Source of the DNA: Thermoplasmata archaeon | Lineage (GTDB): Archaea > Thermoplasmatota > Thermoplasmata > Thermoplasmatales > Thermoplasmataceae | NCBI GenBank assembly: GCA_021792045.1 | Contig: JAJYVJ010000001.1 | Location: 22,579-86,578, forward strand | Reading direction: 5' to 3' | DNA: 64,000 bases | In this document: piece after piece, positions 62,296 through 64,000 of the stretch | How the letters are laid out: every line of letters starts with the position of its first letter | How positions within the stretch are numbered: the first letter of the stretch is position 1 | Notes under the pieces: generated by a model | What the model saw: only the letters and a program-made list of their open reading frames with translations | What the model was told of the DNA's origin: nothing | Database searches by the model: none | Position numbers and translations under genes: made by a program

Positions 62296-62933
62296 AACCG
62301 ATAATTATTGGATCCGTTCCCGTAAGAGAAACGAAGGATGCATTGGATATTTTGTTAAAGCGTGGGCATTCATGCGATCTTATAGAACTACGCCTAGACT
62401 ACCTTCCTAGTATAGACTACGGCATATTTAACAAAATCAAGAATTTCCGCGACATAGTGATACTAACTGTCAGAGCTCATGAAGAGGGGGGTGTGTACGA
62501 TATTCCAAGAGATGAGAGAAAAGATTTCCTAATGGAAGCCATCGCATCAGGATTCAAAGTAGATGCAGAGATCTCATTGATGTCTGACTTTGAGGATCTT
62601 TATCCATTCATTGCATCGGCACATTTCGTAAATAGAGTGCCAGACGAAATATCTATTCAGAGGAAAATTGACAGTATAAGAGGGAAATGCAGTTATGTCA
62701 AAATTGCCTACAAACCCAACAATAGAAGCAAAGCAATCATGTTTGGCATTTTGTCGAAGAACGATAACATAGCAGTAATGGAACTCGGAGGAGAACCTAT
62801 TAATCGAGTTGCATTTTCTCTCCTCGGATCAAGATTGATCTACAGCCATATTGGCGAGCCAACAGCAAATGGTCAGATGAATTGCTTGAGAGTTAGGAAT
62901 ATCATAGACTGTCTATGGGAGAATAACGATTAA
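62292..62933 (+). CDS. aroD: 3-dehydroquinate dehydratase, type I
   Basis: 213 residues from ATG 62292, overlapping aroA by four bases. A type I barrel: DLIELRLDYLPSIDYGIFN (E-L-R-x-D), IVILTVRAHEEGGVYD (T-x-R-x-x-x-E-G-G), VDAEISLMSDFEDL, then YVKIAYKPNNRSKAI with the Schiff-base Lys and its neighbours, and VAFSLLGSRLIYSHIGEPTA with GQMNCLRVRNIIDCL. The catalytic His is less certain than the Lys. Dehydrates dehydroquinate to dehydroshikimate. Last gene of the operon, completing the seven chorismate steps. Confidence 0.93.
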   Translation: MKPIIIGSVPVRETKDALDILLKRGHSCDLIELRLDYLPSIDYGIFNKIKNFRDIVILTVRAHEEGGVYDIPRDERKDFLMEAIASGFKVDAEISLMSDFEDLYPFIASAHFVNRVPDEISIQRKIDSIRGKCSYVKIAYKPNNRSKAIMFGILSKNDNIAVMELGGEPINRVAFSLLGSRLIYSHIGEPTANGQMNCLRVRNIIDCLWENND

Positions 62934-63295
62934 TGCTCTAGCCTTGAACATATTTTTTTTTGAGATTTTCCTAACAAGCCATCGAAATAAGCTACTAGTT
63001 TATAAAAAAGAAGTATTAGACGAATGCAAAATATTTATCAAAATCATAGCAAACAATCGAGACAACCTATCTTGGTTTACAGAATGTGGAGTAAAATCGG
63101 TGCAAGGAACTTTTTCGTTATGGTGGCTTTATTTTAGACGATTTCCGATAGCCCAGTGATTATTCTCCATTAAAATACGAAAAACTGAATACATCTCTTT
63201 TTTTTTTGCACAAATTCATCAGATCAGGCATGGTTTATTCTTAATTTATCTCTTTTTTATTCTTTTTCTCCTGTTTTTTATAATTTTTTCATAGC
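62934..63295. other. Intergenic region after the aro operon
   Basis: About 360 T-rich bases. A 71-codon plus-strand frame (62944-63159) has no recognised domain and sits in the termination region. Nothing else was seen. Confidence 0.35.
62952..62961 (+). terminator. T-run terminator after aroD
   Basis: ATTTTTTTTT about 20 bases after the aroD stop at 62933; further T-runs follow at 63197-63207 and 63250-63290. Typical archaeal termination, unlikely to need a hairpin. Confidence 0.5.
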
Positions 63296-64000
63296 TTACG
63301 CTATCTTACCATGTTTTTTCAATGTGATCATGGTGAGTGCATTGTAACCAAAGCAGAGAAACACTGTCTTGACCTTGTACAATCTTGCCATTGTGACAAA
63401 CGTGTAAATTCCGTGCATTGTCCCCTTCATGACAGAATAGGGTCTCTCTCCAGGAGAACGTTTTCTTGATGCCTTGTCCCTGGCTGCGTTGATGCCTTTG
63501 CAATGTGCACCCGTATATTTCTTGTTCTTTTAAGGGGAAATGCCGGATATGCTGAGATCAACCTGTGAATCGTGCAATTATGCCGTGGTAACAACAAATT
63601 CCCTGATTAGCGGAACATCTGTTCCCCGTACAGTACGAAGCTTGTTGCCGAGGTGTGATGCTGAATTCTTCCCTCTCGATGTGCCGTTTTTAGATCTCCA
63701 TGCCTTTCCATATTTACGTTCTTCCCCTCTCAGTCCTTTCTTCTCCGTATTTCTAATCTTCGCCTTTCTCTTCTATTCCCTTGTCATCCTTTTCTCTATG
63801 GCTATTGATGCGGTATTTTCTTTACCGTGTTTATCGGGATTATATCCAATGAATAGCACATCTTGTATTGCGTATTTCTTTATTGAGATGCCTCGTTCTT
63901 CCAGTTGCCTACGTATATGTTTCCATACGACCTTATCTTTTTCAATGGATGATAGTTACCCCCTGAAAAGCCAGATTGTTCTTGAATCCGGTATTATTTT
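63296..64000 (-). pseudogene. Decayed IS5-like transposase, continues past the right edge
   Basis: Read on the minus strand from the right edge: WKHIRRQLEERGISIKKYAI, a Thr-Ala-Ser segment (ENTASIAIEKRM) ending in a stop near 63780, then further fragments: PLIREFVVTTA, a stop, LHDSQVDLS, another stop, and finally INAARDKASRKRSPGERPYS, SVMKGTMHGIYTFVTMARLY and a short tail ending at a TAA (63296-63298). The LIR-F-VTTA, HDSQVDLS and R-x-P-x-E/G-E-R-P segments, in order, are those of IS5-family transposases. Several in-frame stops and missing stretches show it is inactive. IS ends were not identified. The piece from 63296 to about 63500 is one uninterrupted frame. Confidence 0.72.

Noticed and set aside
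62944..63159. Plus-strand 71-codon frame after aroD
   Set aside because: Lies in the T-rich termination region with no domain and no ribosome-binding site.
1..64000. CRISPR arrays, rRNA or tRNA genes
   Set aside because: No regularly spaced repeats and no recognisable RNA gene were found on reading both strands; a dedicated covariance-model search would be decisive.

Overview
The window looks like chromosomal DNA of an acidophilic archaeon of the Thermoplasmatales (Thermoplasma/Ferroplasma/Cuniculiplasma relatives). Reasons: many very large Ser/Thr/Asn-rich secreted or membrane-anchored proteins with N-x-S/T sequons; acid-protease families typical of the group (two thermopsin-like A5 proteins and one sedolisin/kumamolisin S53 protein); a PNGase A-like deglycosylase; an Orc1/Cdc6 initiator; a GHMP-type archaeal shikimate kinase; a PolB2-like DNA polymerase; and start sites about 24-32 bases from the centre of an A/T-rich box, as expected for leaderless archaeal transcripts. 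No rRNA, tRNA or CRISPR array was recognised. This assignment is inference from gene content.

Bases 1-34,400 are a cell-surface and accessory region. It starts with a truncated XdhC-family gene. It then holds a PKD/CARDB-like anchored protein, winged-helix regulators, a seven-bladed beta-propeller surface protein, thermopsin-like proteases, a penicillin-acylase-family Ntn hydrolase fused to a beta-helix, a 1267-residue S-layer-like protein with a stalk, a DUF2079 membrane protein, the PNGase A-like enzyme and the S53 protease. Scattered among these are mobile or regulatory items: a single-strand-annealing-like protein divergent from a small winged-helix protein across perfect palindromes, a ribbon-helix-helix/zinc protein, a complete IS (12111-13906, IS1634/IS4-like) with inverted repeats, and a ribbon-helix-helix gene with a small overlapping partner missed by length cut-offs.

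Bases 34,400-56,000 are mostly housekeeping: argS, a GH15 glycosidase (probably trehalase), a three-gene cassette ending in a degenerate B-family polymerase (PolB2/Dpo2-like), a tiny Lys/Ala-rich basic protein, Orc1/Cdc6 coupled to a B12-type radical SAM enzyme, DUF302, an MFS transporter overlapping trpB2, DUF92, pdxS, citrate synthase, TauE/SafE with DUF1634, a GltD-like iron-sulfur flavoprotein, and serS.

Bases 56,446-62,933 hold a compact seven-gene shikimate operon (DAHP synthase, aroB, aroE, aroC, GHMP shikimate kinase, aroA, aroD), nearly all genes overlapping, enough to make chorismate from erythrose-4-phosphate and PEP. A 5' leader with two tiny aromatic-codon ORFs and a hairpin may precede it. 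The right edge is a decayed IS5-like transposase on the minus strand.

The most interesting system candidate is the 38,587-41,314 cassette: a small RecA-fold-like protein without a visible Walker A, a small helical protein, and a polymerase with eroded exonuclease and motif B/C residues. It resembles an archaeal translesion or mutasome module.
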